This document shows, piece after piece, positions 1 through 8,875 of a DNA stretch of 39,070 nucleotides. The DNA comes from Prevotellaceae bacterium (lineage in GTDB: Bacteria > Bacteroidota > Bacteroidia > Bacteroidales > Bacteroidaceae), in the NCBI GenBank assembly GCA_028723455.1, contig JAQYEW010000033.1, positions 1 through 39,070 on the forward strand, written 5' to 3'. A program made the translations under genes and the position numbers. The notes below the pieces were generated by a model. The model had not been told where the DNA came from. It did no database searches and was given only the letters and a program-made list of their open reading frames with translations. Numbering within the stretch: position 1 is the first letter of the stretch; each line of letters begins with the position of its first letter.

Positions 1-98
1 TCACCGTCAGGTTCCGTGCCAAGCGCGCCGGCAAGCCCAACCTCAAGGCACAGGACGGCCTGCTCGTGGACAAGTACATGAACACGCAATCGTTCTGA
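1..98 (+). CDS. C-terminal end of an unidentified protein (partial)
   Basis: The window opens inside a plus-strand reading frame that ends with TGA at 96-98. About 31 residues are visible, a basic stretch (RFRAKRAGKP) followed by a tail ending DKYMNTQSF. Codon use is GC-rich like the following genes, and a strong terminator follows 12 bases after the stop, which supports a real gene end. I do not recognise the family from this fragment. Confidence 0.6.
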   Translation, partial: TVRFRAKRAGKPNLKAQDGLLVDKYMNTQSF

Positions 99-110
99 AG
101 ACCCTCAAAC

Positions 111-152
111 AAAAAGAGTGGCTATCGCCGGAATGCGATAGCCACTCTTTTT
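111..152. terminator. Bidirectional rho-independent terminator
   Basis: A perfect 18-bp stem (111-128 with 135-152) encloses a 6-base loop. The arms begin and end with five A and five T, so both strands give a GC-containing stem followed by a U-run. It closes the plus-strand gene ending at 98 and can also stop the minus-strand btu operon, whose last stop codon is at 309. Confidence 0.9.
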
Positions 153-308
153 GTGTCCCAATAGCTTAATCATCTGGAAAAACGTATGATGCCAGCATTT
201 GCCAAGTTTGCACTTTCTGAATGGCAAGGGCAGGACTAATATATGTTTTCCTCATTTCTTTTATATGTTTTGTTGTTTTCTTCTATTTGTTTTTTTATTT
301 CTTCTATA

Positions 309-3300
309 TTATTTTATCACCTTCTTGCCGTTGATGATATTGATGCCCTTCTGCATCCGTTGCAATCGCTGGCCTGCAAGGTTATAGATACGTCCCTCGG
401 AGGGCGTTTCGGCGTTGATGCCCTCGATGCCTGTTGTCTCTCCGCCAAGGAGCACTCTCATCTCCGCGCTCTTGGCGCCTGTTACGTGCCAGCGCATGGG
501 AGGCAACTGGTAGCCCGAGGCGTTGCTGCTGCTTACTATCTTGCCGTTGTGGAGCACGCTGTAGGTGTCGGGTTGGATTACCACAGGGCTGTAGGTGCCC
601 GTGAAGGTCAGGTCGCCGCAAATCAGGCTGCCGGGCTTCGCAGGCATAAGCATGGTGTTCTCCACCTTGATGGCAATGTCTCCTGTCTCCTTGGCGCGGA
701 TGAGATAGGGCGTGTTGGCTTTTACCTCCTCGTCGTCCTGCAGAGCGGTGATATAGAGCGCGTCATCCGTAGCCGAGGAGATTTTGGCAATCTCAACATC
801 CTGGCTCCATGCCCCGTAGCCCGAGTTGAAAGGAACGTAGAGGGGCTGCCACAGGGTGGTTTCGAAGGTGCGTGTGTAGGTAAGGGCGGATGTCTGCGTG
901 GCCACCTGGTTGTCGTAGGGGGTCTTGTCGGCAAGAGTGATCACCCTGGGCATACGCACGGCCACGTCGTCGTAGGCGAAGTAGGCGGGCTGGGAGAATC
1001 CGTAGCCGTTGTTGGACGTGCCTTGGATGTCGAAGTTGACGGCTACCACGGGACCCAGCACGCTCAGGTCCCATTTCGTCCACTCGGTAACGACGTTGTC
1101 GGGGCCTTGGCAGAGGAAGAATTCCGCGGTGTGTTTCTTGCCCTCGCTGTCAGTTCCCGTGGCGATAATCTTGATCCAATCGTCGGCACCGATTTTCTGG
1201 GTCATGCTGTTGCCGTTGCGGATGGTGTTCAGGAGATAGGTGGTGGTGTTCACGTACATGTGGTCGATGACGCGTGGCTCTCCGTCCGCAAAATTAAGGG
1301 CCGGGGTAACGCCCATGGCCTGGTAATAGCCATAGTGTACGGCGAAGTTGTCCGAACCGTTGTGTCCGCCGCCTGCTGTCTGCATTCCCGTAACGCCCTG
1401 CTTGTACACGGTCAGTTGGGAACTGTTGTCGCCATAAGTGGTCTCTTCCCCGCTCACGTAGTGGCTGATGGCGTGTCCGCCGAACCAGTAGGCATAGCCT
1501 GCCACGGTCTTGGGGAAGTCGTGATGCAGAGAGGTGTTGTTGCTGTCGTCCCAGAAATAGAACAATTCCTCGGAACCGTATCCCCCCTCGCCGTAGAGCA
1601 TCTTGTCGGAGCCCTGGTTTTGGGCGATGAGCGAACTCCAGTCGGGCTGTCCGGACGACTGTTTCTTGCCATCTCCCTTGAAATCGGCGTCCTCGAAGGT
1701 CAGGACGGTCAGGTCGTACGTGTGTGTGTCTTCGTCCTTGTTGCTGTATCCGCTGATGCCTTTGAACACAGGCTTGCCTCCCAAACGGGGATAAGCGTCG
1801 GTGCCGATCTCCTGGCCCCATGCCTCGCCAAGCAGACAGGCAATCTCGCCCGAGGCCAGTTGCTGGGGTGTTGTCAGAGTTTCGTATTCCTGTCCGCAGG
1901 CGTAGTGTTCGCTGACAAAGTTGTCGCGGATGTTCTTGTGGCCGGAGAATGTGCCCGTATAGACGTTGCCGCTGTTGGTACCTGCGCATACCACCTTGCC
2001 AAGAGCCAGATTGTTGCGCACGGTGGTCGCTTTGTTGCCTACATTACCGACAATGGTTGCTACCTGGCTTGCCCCGCTGATCGTGCCCGTGTTCAGGCAG
2101 TTCGTTATGGACGTTCCTGCGTCGGACACGTAGGGCGTGATGCCTGCGGCGTTGGATTGCGTGGCGGTGATGTCGGCCTCGTTGGCGCAACGGTCGATGG
2201 TATTGGAATTCCAGGCGTAGGCCGTGATGCCGCCCACGTTCTCCTTGCCGTTCACCTTCACCCTGTTGGTGATGCCCCGCAGCGTGGATTGGTAGGTTTG
2301 GGCCACAGCGCCTGCCACATACTCGGACGTGGAGCTTACGTCGCCCTCCAGCGTTACGTTCTCTACCGTGGCGTTGTAGGCATAGCCGAAGAACGCCTGA
2401 TGGGTGGCGGTGGAGTTGATATGGATGCCTCGGATGGTGTGTCCGCGTCCGTCGAAATGGCCTTGGAAAGCGCGCGAGTAATAGTTTCCGCCGATGGGTG
2501 TCCAATCGTGGCCCGAAAGTTCAATGTCATTCAGCAGCACGGCATGGCTGTTGTAGACCTGGTTGCTGTTCACGTTATGGGCCAGCCAAGCCAGTTCTGC
2601 CGCGTTGCTGATTTGGTATATGCCCTCAAGGCTGGCGGGCTCTGTCTTGGAGATGCCGTCCCATGCTCCCTCTCCGGCCTTGGTCATCGTCAGGGAGACG
2701 CTGATTTCGTCGGGTGCGTCGTCCGCCACGGTGAACGTTCCGCGCAACACCTTGTAACCCTCCTGTCGGGCCTCGTAGGCGTAGGTGCCCAATGTAACGG
2801 GATAGCGTCCGTTGGCGTTCTTTTCCACGACATTGCCCTTGGCGTCCTTAAGAACCAGGCTTGCCTCCAGGGGCGAGAGGATGATGTCAGCCAGGATGTG
2901 GCGTGTGTCCTGTATGGGGATGACGATGTCGGGGATAGCTCCGAAATAGGTTTTGTGGGCGATGGCGGTGAAGTTGGCGTTACGGCCCGTCAGTCTGCCG
3001 ATGGTGCGGTGATTGCCGATGGGGTCGCCGTAACCGTTCACTTGGATTACGCCCTCTCCGAGAAGCATTTCGTTGCCTTCAAAGTCCGAAGGGATGTCCA
3101 CCGTCATGCCCTGGGCCGAGGGTGCGGACCCGAAGGTGTATTGTCCGCTGCCCAAGATGAGTGATGAACCGTTGGGGATGCCGTTGTAGGTAACGTAGGC
3201 CGACATGTTGTAGATTCCCGCAAGCTTGTTGGCGGGGTGTTGCAGGCCGTTGTACTGTATCTTCACCTGGTCGCCCCGCTGGAAGACGTTGGACCCGGGG

Positions 3301-4940
3301 CGCGTGGCGTTGGTGATTTCACGGCTGCATCTCTTGGCCGTGAACACTTGGTATGCGGCATTGCCCGAGGCATCGCTCAAACGGACAATCTGTCGCCCCT
3401 CCTTCAGCAAGAGAGAGTAGGAGCCGTCGGCGTTGTGCGTAACACCCGTGGCGGAGAATCCCGTGTAGGTGGCGGCGTTGGTGCCGATGGTGGGGTAGGC
3501 TATCTCCACACTGCTTACGCCCTCAGGCCTGAAAGTGTAGGTGTGGCCCTCTTGCGTATCCAGGTAATAGAAGACATCGTGCTCGGCATCGACGTTTTTG
3601 CCGGCCTTCTTCTTCGTTTCCTGGTTCATGGTCTCGTTGATGAGCATATTGGGTACGATGCCGTTCGCCTCATTGCCCACCGTAACCACATAGGCCGCCG
3701 TATTCTCCGGCCAGATGGCGCTCCAGTACTCACCGCCCATGTAGGGGCTTTTCCCATTGGCGTTGTAGGTGTTCAGCCCGATGGCGTCATAGGTAACCAG
3801 CACAATGGCCGTACCTTTGCCCACGGCCTTGATGGTGGTCCAGGGGTCTGTGGTCGTGTGTGCGTTCTCAATCTCTATGACGCCTGTACTGGGTGTGCCG
3901 TCGGGGTTGATAACCGTGTAGTGGAAGTCGGGTTCTATGAAGTAGTTGTTGGTGGAGTTGTCCGTGAGCTGCCACGTGCGCATGGCGTGGGCATCGTAGG
4001 TGTCGCCCACCTCCATCTTCAGGTGGCCTCGTTCGTTGATGTTCACAAAGATGTCGCCTGTCTCGTAGCCTCCGTTCCATTTGACGTCGTGCTTCACCGT
4101 TTTTGGGGCGAAGGCCGCATAGTCGGCTTCTGTGAACGCCAGGACGGGTACTTTGCCGGCATCCTGGTTCATGGTGAAGTAACCTCCTTGTGTCAGGCCT
4201 CCCTCTTTCCAAGTGCGGAAGTTGTAGACCTGGCCGCAGGCCAGACGGTAGGTGATTGTCCTCACATCACCGGATACGGCGGAGCCCGTAGGCTGGACGG
4301 AAGTGAACTTGACGAAATGCGAGGTTTTCATGCCCATCTCGAAATGGGCGTCGGCCGGCACGCTCACGCTGTAATCGGCACCCATGGGGATGTTGCCGCT
4401 TACGTTTACGTTAAAGGTCAGCGTACCGCTTCTGTGCAGGGGCATGTAGCCCTCGGCCTGATGTGCCGCGTTGGGGATGAGCGAAGCGTGGTAGCTGTTG
4501 CCGTTCAGGGCCAGGAAGGTCTTGCGTCCGGCCGGAGAGCTGTTGCCCAGGGTGATGGTTTGCGGTTCGCCCTCGCGGCTGTTGACTTGCACTTCGATGG
4601 TGTAGTCGTTGTCAACTGTCCAATCCGCATTTGTGGCGTAGGCCGTGCAGGTAAGGATGCTGAAGGACTGCTCCTCCGCCGTATTACCCACGGTGATTTC
4701 GATGGTTCCGTTGACCGTGGTGGCATCCGAAGCATAGGCCGTAAGCACATAGGTTCCTGGGTCGGCATTGAACTCGTAGCGGTTTCTGGATGGCGAGCCT
4801 ACGTCTACGTTGCCGCCTGTCGTCTTGTTGGTCAGCGTCATTGTCCGCGAGGTGTTGTTCATCGTCACCCGGACGGGAACTGCCAGCACATTGCCCACGC
4901 CGATGAGCGCAAGCAACAGTAACATTTGTAGTTTTTTCAT
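309..4940 (-). CDS. Giant BtuH-like surface protein (DUF4465, GLUG-like repeats), 1543 aa
   Basis: Last gene of the B12 uptake operon, starting 6 bases after the btuG-like stop. Residues 1-20 form a signal peptide without a lipobox. About 700 residues of unassigned, probably beta-rich sequence follow. Residues ~717-742 resemble a PEGA-type repeat, and ~780-1000 contain GLUG-like segments (FQGHFDGRGHTIRGI and weaker copies). A DUF4465 domain lies at about 1070-1327, starting LTFEDADF and ending YFAYDDVAVR. The C-terminal ~200 residues end in IYNLAGQRL...KGINIINGKKVIK. DUF4465 is the fold of the corrinoid-binding surface protein BtuH of Bacteroides, and the riboswitch-btuB-btuG context points to B12 capture. 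The protein is far longer than a lone DUF4465 domain. B12 binding is inferred from family and operon; the roles of the N-terminal two thirds are unknown. Confidence 0.85.
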   Translation of the reverse strand: MKKLQMLLLLALIGVGNVLAVPVRVTMNNTSRTMTLTNKTTGGNVDVGSPSRNRYEFNADPGTYVLTAYASDATTVNGTIEITVGNTAEEQSFSILTCTAYATNADWTVDNDYTIEVQVNSREGEPQTITLGNSSPAGRKTFLALNGNSYHASLIPNAAHQAEGYMPLHRSGTLTFNVNVSGNIPMGADYSVSVPADAHFEMGMKTSHFVKFTSVQPTGSAVSGDVRTITYRLACGQVYNFRTWKEGGLTQGGYFTMNQDAGKVPVLAFTEADYAAFAPKTVKHDVKWNGGYETGDIFVNINERGHLKMEVGDTYDAHAMRTWQLTDNSTNNYFIEPDFHYTVINPDGTPSTGVIEIENAHTTTDPWTTIKAVGKGTAIVLVTYDAIGLNTYNANGKSPYMGGEYWSAIWPENTAAYVVTVGNEANGIVPNMLINETMNQETKKKAGKNVDAEHDVFYYLDTQEGHTYTFRPEGVSSVEIAYPTIGTNAATYTGFSATGVTHNADGSYSLLLKEGRQIVRLSDASGNAAYQVFTAKRCSREITNATRPGSNVFQRGDQVKIQYNGLQHPANKLAGIYNMSAYVTYNGIPNGSSLILGSGQYTFGSAPSAQGMTVDIPSDFEGNEMLLGEGVIQVNGYGDPIGNHRTIGRLTGRNANFTAIAHKTYFGAIPDIVIPIQDTRHILADIILSPLEASLVLKDAKGNVVEKNANGRYPVTLGTYAYEARQEGYKVLRGTFTVADDAPDEISVSLTMTKAGEGAWDGISKTEPASLEGIYQISNAAELAWLAHNVNSNQVYNSHAVLLNDIELSGHDWTPIGGNYYSRAFQGHFDGRGHTIRGIHINSTATHQAFFGYAYNATVENVTLEGDVSSTSEYVAGAVAQTYQSTLRGITNRVKVNGKENVGGITAYAWNSNTIDRCANEADITATQSNAAGITPYVSDAGTSITNCLNTGTISGASQVATIVGNVGNKATTVRNNLALGKVVCAGTNSGNVYTGTFSGHKNIRDNFVSEHYACGQEYETLTTPQQLASGEIACLLGEAWGQEIGTDAYPRLGGKPVFKGISGYSNKDEDTHTYDLTVLTFEDADFKGDGKKQSSGQPDWSSLIAQNQGSDKMLYGEGGYGSEELFYFWDDSNNTSLHHDFPKTVAGYAYWFGGHAISHYVSGEETTYGDNSSQLTVYKQGVTGMQTAGGGHNGSDNFAVHYGYYQAMGVTPALNFADGEPRVIDHMYVNTTTYLLNTIRNGNSMTQKIGADDWIKIIATGTDSEGKKHTAEFFLCQGPDNVVTEWTKWDLSVLGPVVAVNFDIQGTSNNGYGFSQPAYFAYDDVAVRMPRVITLADKTPYDNQVATQTSALTYTRTFETTLWQPLYVPFNSGYGAWSQDVEIAKISSATDDALYITALQDDEEVKANTPYLIRAKETGDIAIKVENTMLMPAKPGSLICGDLTFTGTYSPVVIQPDTYSVLHNGKIVSSSNASGYQLPPMRWHVTGAKSAEMRVLLGGETTGIEGINAETPSEGRIYNLAGQRLQRMQKGINIINGKKVIK

Positions 4941-4946
4941 GAGTTT

Positions 4947-6224
4947 TTATTTGATGGTAAATATCTTTCCGTTGTGGATGTACAGTCCCGGTTTCCGGGG
5001 ACGTGTGGTTCTTCCGTAGAGGTCGTGCCAAAGCCCGTTTCCGGTATGATTGGCCTTGAGGCGCGGGATGTCGTCCGTTGTTTCCGTGGGTGGCAGCGCC
5101 AGGAAGTGGGCGGGGTTGATGTACACCTTCCATTGTCCTATGTAGTTGCCCTCGGCATCCCATTGGTGCAGGCCGCCTGCGCTGGCGAACGACCCCGCGT
5201 CTGTGGCGTACATGTAACCCGTATAAGGATTGACGTAGATGCCGTAGGGCATTGACATCTTCCGGATGTCCTCGAGCATGGTGCCCGGGAGCGACGCCTC
5301 CACGCCCTCCGAGCCATGGGATTCCATGACGAGGGTGGGGTTGATGGTGATATAGTTGAAGGTGTATTCGCTGGTGATGTAGGAATAACGCGAGCCGACG
5401 GCCAGGAAATGGCCTTCGCGCGTGGTGGTGTTGTAGGTGGCGGCATAAGGCAGTTGCACGAAGCATTCCTTGTCGGGTTTTCCCTCCAGCACTCTGTCGC
5501 AATCCAGGATGATGGTGCAGGCTTGGATGTTGTAGTAATCGCCGGGTGAGTTGATGCAAAGGTAGGGGCCCGCCTGCGACATCTTGCCATAGAGGTTGAT
5601 CTGACCCGTGTCCACGGTGCGCACCACCCGCATCGTGGCTGCATCGATTACCGACACCGTGGTCTCGTAGTCATGGGCCTCCTGAAAGGCATAGCCTCCT
5701 GTGTTGGCTACGAAGAGGTGTCCCTTGTAACAGGCGATTCCCTCAGGCTCATAGCCCACCTCCACGGCATCCGCCAACTGAAACGTGGCGATGTCGATCT
5801 TGGCGACATAGCCCCGCTCGAATGTCCAGTATTTGTCCGTGCCGTAGGTGCCACATTCATGACCGTAGCTGCTGATATAGGCGTACCGTCCGTCCGTAGC
5901 CAGTTTGCGGTTGTTGGGCACGTCTTCCGTGGCGGCAACGGCGTGTCCGTCGGGACGGATGAACTGCACGATGTTCGACCAGTTGATGGCCATGGCTATC
6001 AGCGAATCGTTGATTTGCAGGATGTCGTTGGGTGTGTCGCCCAGCTTCTGGTTGTTTATATCCCGAAACCATTGGTTCGACACCACTTCGCCATCTTGGA
6101 AGTAGGTAACTCTGCCGTTGTCGGCCTGCCAGTTCCCTTCGTTAAGCAGGATGATGCGCTCCCTTTGGCCCCACGAGGCGATGGCGGCTGCGAGGCAGCA
6201 GACAAGTGTCAGCGTTTTTTTCAT
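4947..6224 (-). CDS. btuG: BtuG-like YncE/DUF5074 beta-propeller, surface corrinoid-binding protein
   Basis: 425 residues. The signal peptide is about residues 1-19 and ends ASWGQ. The mature N-terminus (RIILLNEGNW) and repeated propeller blades (EGIACYKGHLFVANTGG, TVSVIDAATMRVVRTVDTG) fit the seven-bladed propeller of BtuG, which in Bacteroides caps BtuB and hands over cobalamin at the outer membrane. It sits 11 bases after the btuB stop and 6 before the next gene, so the three are one transcript. The two cysteines at 9-10 are inside the hydrophobic core and do not make a convincing lipobox, unlike classical BtuG lipoproteins. The C-terminus ends in YGRTTRPRKPGLYIHNGK, a tail also seen on the next protein. 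Family assignment is solid; cobalamin as ligand is inferred from the riboswitch and operon. Confidence 0.87.
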   Translation of the reverse strand: MKKTLTLVCCLAAAIASWGQRERIILLNEGNWQADNGRVTYFQDGEVVSNQWFRDINNQKLGDTPNDILQINDSLIAMAINWSNIVQFIRPDGHAVAATEDVPNNRKLATDGRYAYISSYGHECGTYGTDKYWTFERGYVAKIDIATFQLADAVEVGYEPEGIACYKGHLFVANTGGYAFQEAHDYETTVSVIDAATMRVVRTVDTGQINLYGKMSQAGPYLCINSPGDYYNIQACTIILDCDRVLEGKPDKECFVQLPYAATYNTTTREGHFLAVGSRYSYITSEYTFNYITINPTLVMESHGSEGVEASLPGTMLEDIRKMSMPYGIYVNPYTGYMYATDAGSFASAGGLHQWDAEGNYIGQWKVYINPAHFLALPPTETTDDIPRLKANHTGNGLWHDLYGRTTRPRKPGLYIHNGKIFTIK

Positions 6225-6235
6225 ACTTCTTTATA

Positions 6236-8227
6236 TTATAAGGTGAATGTAAGTGTGAATTTGTAGTTGCGTCCGGGCATGGGATAGCGCGGGATGTGCT
6301 CATATTGTTCATCCAGCAGGTCGTTCACCTCCAGGCTGGCTCCCAAAGTCGTTCTCAGGTCGGGGCGTTTGGTGCGGCGGAACCGCAAGGGATGGGTGCA
6401 GGAGAGTTTGAGGTCGACATTGTCGTAGGGTTTGAGGATGTCCTCGGGGTCGGCATACGACCACATACGTTCCGATACATGTAGGTTGGAAATTGTCAGC
6501 GAGAGGCTGCGCCATGTCGCGACGGCCGTGATGCCATAGGAAAGGGCGGGAGAGTAGCAGATGGGTTTGTTATACACCTCCTTGTCGGCGGGGTCTGTGC
6601 GGTTGAGGTCGCGTTGCCATGTGAGCGATGTGAGCAGCGAAAAGGTCCAGCGGCGGACGTTGTAGCGCGCGTTGGCCGTGGCGTTCAGGCCTCTGCAGAA
6701 GGTGTAGCCATAGTTCATCATCGACCATGAGTAGGTGCCCTTCAGCGGCAGGCATACGATACGGTTTTCGATTTTGTTGATGTAGACATCCGCCTGGACG
6801 GATGTGTTCCAATGTCGGCTGCCGAAGTGATGTTCCAATCCCACATTCCATTGCTTGGTGTATTCGGGTCTGAGGTTGCGGTTGCCCACCTGGGTGTAGT
6901 AGAGGTCGTTCAGTGTGGGTGCGCGAAAGATGCGCTTGTACCATCCGCGCAGCGTAAGCCCATGGAGCGTGTAGGCCAGGGAGAGAGAGGGAGTGAACTT
7001 GTCCAGCGGGTCGGCAGCGCCCACGTGAGCGAAGGTGTGGTCCTTGTAATGCTGGTGAAGCACGGATGCGGCGGCCTGGAATCCGCGCCACTCCACCTGT
7101 GCCGCCAGCACCTGTTTCTGGTCCAGGCGACGTACCGGCTCAAAGCGTTTCAAGTCTGCCCTAAGGGTGGAATAGCGGGTGTCGTAACTGGCATTGACCG
7201 TCAGCCAATCCCAGGGGTGAAAGGCGTAGCAGAGAGCCAGGTAGGCGTCCTGCTGGCGATAGTGGTTGTTCACGCGCGCCGTGTTCTGGTTTTCGGGATA
7301 GTCCGTGCAATAGCGCAGATATTCGTGGGTGTATTTGGCGTTCACCTTGATGCGATGGCGTTCGCCCAGTGCTTGCTGCCAGGATGCTTGGGCAAAGAAA
7401 TCTCGGTCCCATTCACGTCCTACATTGACGTATTTGTCTGATAGACGGCGCACAACACCTCCGGGACATCCTCGCTCGGAGTCGTAATAATAGATGTGCG
7501 AGGCAAAGCCCCGCTTGAAGAGGGCACTCTCAATGCGATAATATCGGATGTCTGAGTTGGCACGCCGGCCTACGGTATCCTCGTAAGCCGAATGGTAGCG
7601 GAAGGGATAGTCGCCCTGTGAGGCAGTCCATTCCGCATCCAGGAAACCCGACCATCCTTTGTGAGCGAACTGTGCGTTGCCCTTGGCCAGCCATGTGCCG
7701 AAGGAGGCCATACGCAGTTGCAGGCTCAGCGAGTCGGCGGTGGGGCGGCGTGTGCGCAGATACACCGTGGCACCCGATGCGTATTCCGAAGCACTTTGGC
7801 ATTGCTCCTGCTTGTGGGCGTTGTAAAGCGATACGGACTCCATGGCGCTGAGCGAGAACTTGCCCAGGTCCACGGTTCCGTTCTGTGCGTTGGTAATACG
7901 GATGCCATCCACGTAAACGCCCACGTGCTGCGCCCCCAACGAGCGCACGTTGATGGTCTTCAATCCTCCCAATCCTCCGTAGTCCTTGATTTGGACACCG
8001 GCAAAATACTTCAGGGCATCGGCCACGCTGGTCGTCGAGAGTGCCTGCAGTTCCTCTCCCCTGAGAGTCTGCTGTGTAGCCAAGGGGTAACGCGCATACA
8101 CCATGACGGCCCTCAGACGTTCGTGCCGCATGAGGCTGTCATAGGGAATGCTATCCTTCATGGGGCTTGCATATATGTGCAATACCCCCAGCAATACGAT
8201 GAAGACAAATAAAAATCTGTTCCCCAC
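6236..8227 (-). CDS. btuB: TonB-dependent corrinoid receptor BtuB
   Basis: 663-residue outer-membrane receptor. A signal peptide (about 1-20, FVFIVLLGVLHIYAS) is followed by a plug domain (about 55-160) with VADALKYFAGVQIKDYGGLGGLKTI (split: VADALKYFAGVQIK, then DYGGLGGLKTINVRSLGA) and VYVDGIRITN. A 22-strand-type barrel ends in the aromatic strand KFTLTFTL. The start is GTG at 8227: an in-frame TAG lies six codons upstream, and no ATG precedes the signal peptide. A cobalamin riboswitch lies in its leader, and the BtuG- and BtuH-like genes follow, so B12 or related corrinoids are the likely substrate, taken up with TonB energy. No inner-membrane BtuCD or BtuF is in the window. Confidence 0.93.
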   Translation of the reverse strand: MGNRFLFVFIVLLGVLHIYASPMKDSIPYDSLMRHERLRAVMVYARYPLATQQTLRGEELQALSTTSVADALKYFAGVQIKDYGGLGGLKTINVRSLGAQHVGVYVDGIRITNAQNGTVDLGKFSLSAMESVSLYNAHKQEQCQSASEYASGATVYLRTRRPTADSLSLQLRMASFGTWLAKGNAQFAHKGWSGFLDAEWTASQGDYPFRYHSAYEDTVGRRANSDIRYYRIESALFKRGFASHIYYYDSERGCPGGVVRRLSDKYVNVGREWDRDFFAQASWQQALGERHRIKVNAKYTHEYLRYCTDYPENQNTARVNNHYRQQDAYLALCYAFHPWDWLTVNASYDTRYSTLRADLKRFEPVRRLDQKQVLAAQVEWRGFQAAASVLHQHYKDHTFAHVGAADPLDKFTPSLSLAYTLHGLTLRGWYKRIFRAPTLNDLYYTQVGNRNLRPEYTKQWNVGLEHHFGSRHWNTSVQADVYINKIENRIVCLPLKGTYSWSMMNYGYTFCRGLNATANARYNVRRWTFSLLTSLTWQRDLNRTDPADKEVYNKPICYSPALSYGITAVATWRSLSLTISNLHVSERMWSYADPEDILKPYDNVDLKLSCTHPLRFRRTKRPDLRTTLGASLEVNDLLDEQYEHIPRYPMPGRNYKFTLTFTL

Positions 8228-8305
8228 TGATTGTAAAATGTGCTAATAAGTTCTCGCCTTGTCCTGACCCCGGAACTTGGCGTTTACTCTAACGGTAAGC
8301 AGATT

Positions 8306-8461
8306 GGCAGGTTTCCTGGCTCTTGCCCGGCAACGTGTCTTCCCGGAAAATCCAGTGACATGGTTACGTTGCGCGAAAATGGCAATTACAGTAGCGGGCA
8401 CTGCTCCGGATTCGCACCGGATTCCCTCTCTACCCCGGCGTTAGCAGCCTAAGGTATCACC
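8306..8461 (-). promoter_or_regulatory. Cobalamin (B12) riboswitch
   Basis: Read on the minus strand, the leader begins GGTGATACC at 8461. It carries the conserved core GAATCCGGTGCGAATCCGGA and then GCCCGCTACTGTAA, and ends with the B12 box AGCCAGGAAACCTGCC at 8321-8306. This is the adenosylcobalamin-type riboswitch architecture. It lies about 80 bases before the btuB GTG and should repress the operon when B12 is sufficient. Downstream (8240-8300) there are competing short stems such as AAGTTC with GAACTT but no clear terminator U-run, so control of translation is more likely than attenuation (inference). Confidence 0.95.
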
Positions 8462-8472
8462 AATAGCAAGGA

Positions 8473-8504
8473 CAAAGATATTGTTTTTTTCTCAAGTGGG
8501 CAAG
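8473..8504 (-). promoter_or_regulatory. Promoter of the btu operon
   Basis: The minus strand has -7 box TATCTTTG at 8480-8473 and a weak CTTG at 8504-8501, 20 bases upstream. It would start transcription just before the first riboswitch helix. Confidence 0.65.
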
Positions 8505-8694
8505 GAAAGGGGAAAATTCATGCTTCTGAGGGGTAGTGCGACACCCGCTTGCGCTTGTGCCCTTAAAATCATTCGTTTATCACATTTTGGAAAACTTTTT
8601 TAAAAGTGTGAAATAATAAATGCCTAAAAAACAAATAATTATAAAATAAAACGGAAAACTTTCCGAAAATTACCATTAAAAACTTGTCTTTTTC

Positions 8695-8725
8695 TTTGGC
8701 GTTTTCGCAATGTTTATTATCTTTG
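8695..8725 (+). promoter_or_regulatory. Promoter of nrdD-nrdG
   Basis: TTTG at 8695-8698, a 19-base spacer and TATCTTTG at 8718-8725 match the Bacteroidota sigma-ABfr consensus. It leaves a leader of about 140 bases before nrdD. The AT-rich DNA from 8570 to 8700 between this and the btu promoter holds no gene that I can see. Confidence 0.75.
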
Positions 8726-8875
8726 CAAACGCAAACCGAAAGGAGTTTGTACCCACCATACAACCCCCTCGATTGCCACGCTCAGAACGGGACGCATCGC
8801 CTTGCGCTCCCTTCTGCGGTGCGCCCCAAAAGAAACGACCTTATAACACACATACTTACTTAATAACAGCTCATC

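Noticed and set aside
243..3164. Very long open frame on the plus strand (973 codons) opposite the DUF4465 gene, with another at 3237-4922
   Set aside because: Antisense shadow of a GC-rich coding region. The composition is unnatural (Val/Gly/His rich), with no domain or start signal, while the minus strand has a signal peptide and recognised domains.
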